Assembly: GCA_021814085.1 (NCBI GenBank)
Contig: JAKAJA010000107.1
Coordinates: 1 to 6,507, forward strand
Source of the DNA: Acidobacteriota bacterium
Lineage (GTDB): Bacteria; Acidobacteriota; UBA4820; DSQY01
Reading direction: 5' to 3'
DNA length: 6,507 nucleotides
The stretch's first letter is position 1. Each line of letters starts with the position of its first letter. The position numbers and the translations under genes were made by a program. Below the pieces are notes generated by a model. It did not search any database, was not told where the DNA came from, and was given only the letters and a program-made list of their open reading frames with translations. Below, piece after piece: positions 5,195 through 6,507 of this stretch.

Positions 5195-6507
5195 GTGGAC
5201 GGCGGGCGCGTGTCACCCTGCGTCTTCGTGATCCACGGCGGCCGGGGAGACCTTGCCAGACGAAAACTCCTGCCCAGCATCGCGAGGCTCCTGGACCAGG
5301 GCCGGTGGCCGCAAGGGGGCGTCGTCCTCGGGGTGGGGCGCGACCCCGATCACTCGGACGAGGCCTATCGGCGCCTCGCGCTCGAGGCATTGCGCGAGGC
5401 AGGTTGCGCGGGCTCGGCGGACTGGTGGAAGGGCCACTGCTACTACCAGCCCGTACCGGACGAAGGCGAGGGCCGATACGAGGAGCTCAAGGGGCGAATC
5501 CTCGCCCTGGAGGCCACGCATGCGCTGCCGGGCAACCGGGTCTTCTGCCTCGCCGTTCCTCCCGACGCCGTCACAAACGTTGTAGCCGGGCTGGGCGAAG
5601 TGGAATTAAACGGGAGCCGGGGTTGGACGCGTGTTCTCATCGAGAAACCGTACGGGCGCGACCTGGACTCGGCTCGTGAACTCGATGCCTTTGTGCACCG
5701 CCAATTCACGGAAGAGCAGATCTACCGGATCGACCACTATCTTGGCAAGGAGACCGTCCAGAACCTCCTGGTGCTCCGATTCGCCAACGCGCTCTTCGAG
5801 CCCCTCTGGAACCGGGACCGCATCGACAGCGTTCAGATCACCGTGGCCGAGACGCTCGGCGTCGGGAGCCGCGCTGGCTACTACGACGGTGCCGGGGTCG
5901 TCAGGGATATGGTGCAGAACCACTTGACCCAGCTCCTGGCGCTCACGGCCATGGAGGTGCCGGGGTCCTTCCAGGCGGGCGACATCCGCCAGGAGAAAGC
6001 CAAACTCCTCAGGAGCGTGTCGCCCATCAAGTTCGACGATGTGGTGCTGGGCCAGTATTGTCCCGGGGATGTGTCTGGAGAGAGCGTGCCCGGCTACCTC
6101 CAGGAAAAGGGCATTCCTCCGGAGTCCGTGACGCCCACCTTCGCGGCCATCAAGTTAGAGATCGCCAACTGGCGCTGGCTGGGCGTCCCCTTCTACCTCC
6201 GCACCGCCAAGCGCATGCCCAGGCGCGTGTCCGAGATCGTCATCTCCTACCGATCTCCGCCCGTGTCCGTCTTCCAGCCCTTCGACTCCTGCGCCCTCCA
6301 CTCCAACCTGCTGGTGATCACGATTCAGCCTGACGAAGGGTTTGACCTGCACTTTGAAGTGAAGATTCCCGGCCAACCGCTCGGTATTCAGCGCCAGAAG
6401 CTGCGGTTCCGCTACGCCGAGACATTCCGGCCCTTGCCCGATGCATACGAGACGCTGCTCATGGACGTTCTCGAGGGCGACCAGACCCTTTTTGTCCACG
6501 AGGACGA
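5195..6507 (+). CDS. zwf: Glucose-6-phosphate dehydrogenase (C-terminus outside window)
   Basis: The enzyme oxidises glucose 6-phosphate to 6-phosphogluconolactone, the entry step of the oxidative pentose phosphate pathway. The open frame runs from GTG 5195 to the right edge: 437 residues of a protein usually about 480-510. The N-terminal nucleotide motif reads HGGRGDLARRKLLP (Gly15 to Leu20 for the core), followed by LGVGRD with Arg49. Further motifs are EKPYGRDL (150-157), the substrate-binding RIDHYLGKE (178-186) and VRDMVQNHLTQLL with the catalytic His243. Later segments such as FYLRTAKRMP and RSPP also match the family. GTG follows the gnd stop by 3 bases. The GAGGGACGG stretch at 5179-5187, inside the end of gnd, can serve as ribosome binding site, suggesting translational coupling. 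A second in-frame GTG at 5210 is a possible alternative start. The Arg at position 17, where Ser or Thr is usual, is atypical. Confidence 0.95.
   Translation, partial: MDGGRVSPCVFVIHGGRGDLARRKLLPSIARLLDQGRWPQGGVVLGVGRDPDHSDEAYRRLALEALREAGCAGSADWWKGHCYYQPVPDEGEGRYEELKGRILALEATHALPGNRVFCLAVPPDAVTNVVAGLGEVELNGSRGWTRVLIEKPYGRDLDSARELDAFVHRQFTEEQIYRIDHYLGKETVQNLLVLRFANALFEPLWNRDRIDSVQITVAETLGVGSRAGYYDGAGVVRDMVQNHLTQLLALTAMEVPGSFQAGDIRQEKAKLLRSVSPIKFDDVVLGQYCPGDVSGESVPGYLQEKGIPPESVTPTFAAIKLEIANWRWLGVPFYLRTAKRMPRRVSEIVISYRSPPVSVFQPFDSCALHSNLLVITIQPDEGFDLHFEVKIPGQPLGIQRQKLRFRYAETFRPLPDAYETLLMDVLEGDQTLFVHED

Overview
This is a bacterial chromosomal window with high GC content. The genes are tightly packed at both ends, with a non-coding, tRNA-associated patch of about 0.6 kb in the middle. 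The encoded CCA on the tRNA, the strong sigma70-type tRNA promoter and the gene content are plainly bacterial. A transaldolase/glucose-6-phosphate isomerase (Tal-Pgi) fusion remnant beside gnd and zwf would suit Acidobacteriota or a deltaproteobacterial-type lineage. That placement is a low-confidence inference, because no phylogenetic marker is present.

Layout. (1) 1-1879, minus strand: a copper-transporting P1B-type ATPase (CopA) with two N-terminal metal-binding domains. Its C-terminal part lies beyond the left edge. (2) 1880-2098: a divergent intergenic region with an excellent promoter for the tRNA. (3) 2099-2192: tRNA-Ser(GCU) with a long variable arm and encoded CCA. (4) 2193-2777: no credible gene. 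This stretch holds three strong hairpins, a 27-bp exact second copy of the tRNA 3' end (2484-2510) and a 13-bp third copy (2536-2548). This is what scars of integration at a tRNA 3' end look like. (5) 2778-3899: a GH130-family glycosidase/phosphorylase acting on beta-mannoside-type linkages. (6) 3898-4122: a headless fragment, about 74 codons, that looks like the extreme C-terminus of a bifunctional Tal-Pgi protein. It abuts the GH130 stop codon. (7) 4283-5191: a short-form 6-phosphogluconate dehydrogenase (Gnd) with its own promoter and a strong Shine-Dalgarno. (8) 5195-6507: glucose-6-phosphate dehydrogenase (Zwf), 3 nt after gnd and running off the right edge.

Interpretation. The right half is an oxidative pentose phosphate operon (gnd-zwf). 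It was probably once preceded by tal-pgi, which would have linked the oxidative branch to the non-oxidative branch and to glycolysis. The tal-pgi gene has lost all but its last codons. The DNA between the tRNA-Ser and this remnant, including the GH130 gene, looks like the product of tRNA-targeted insertion followed by deletion. Gnd has an Asp at the end of beta-strand 2, as NAD-preferring enzymes do. Zwf has a slightly unusual nucleotide-binding region. The cofactor preference of this pathway is therefore worth testing.

I did not find a new defence system, CRISPR array, insertion sequence or toxin-antitoxin pair. The most informative signal is the repeated tRNA 3' end together with the truncated tal-pgi gene.
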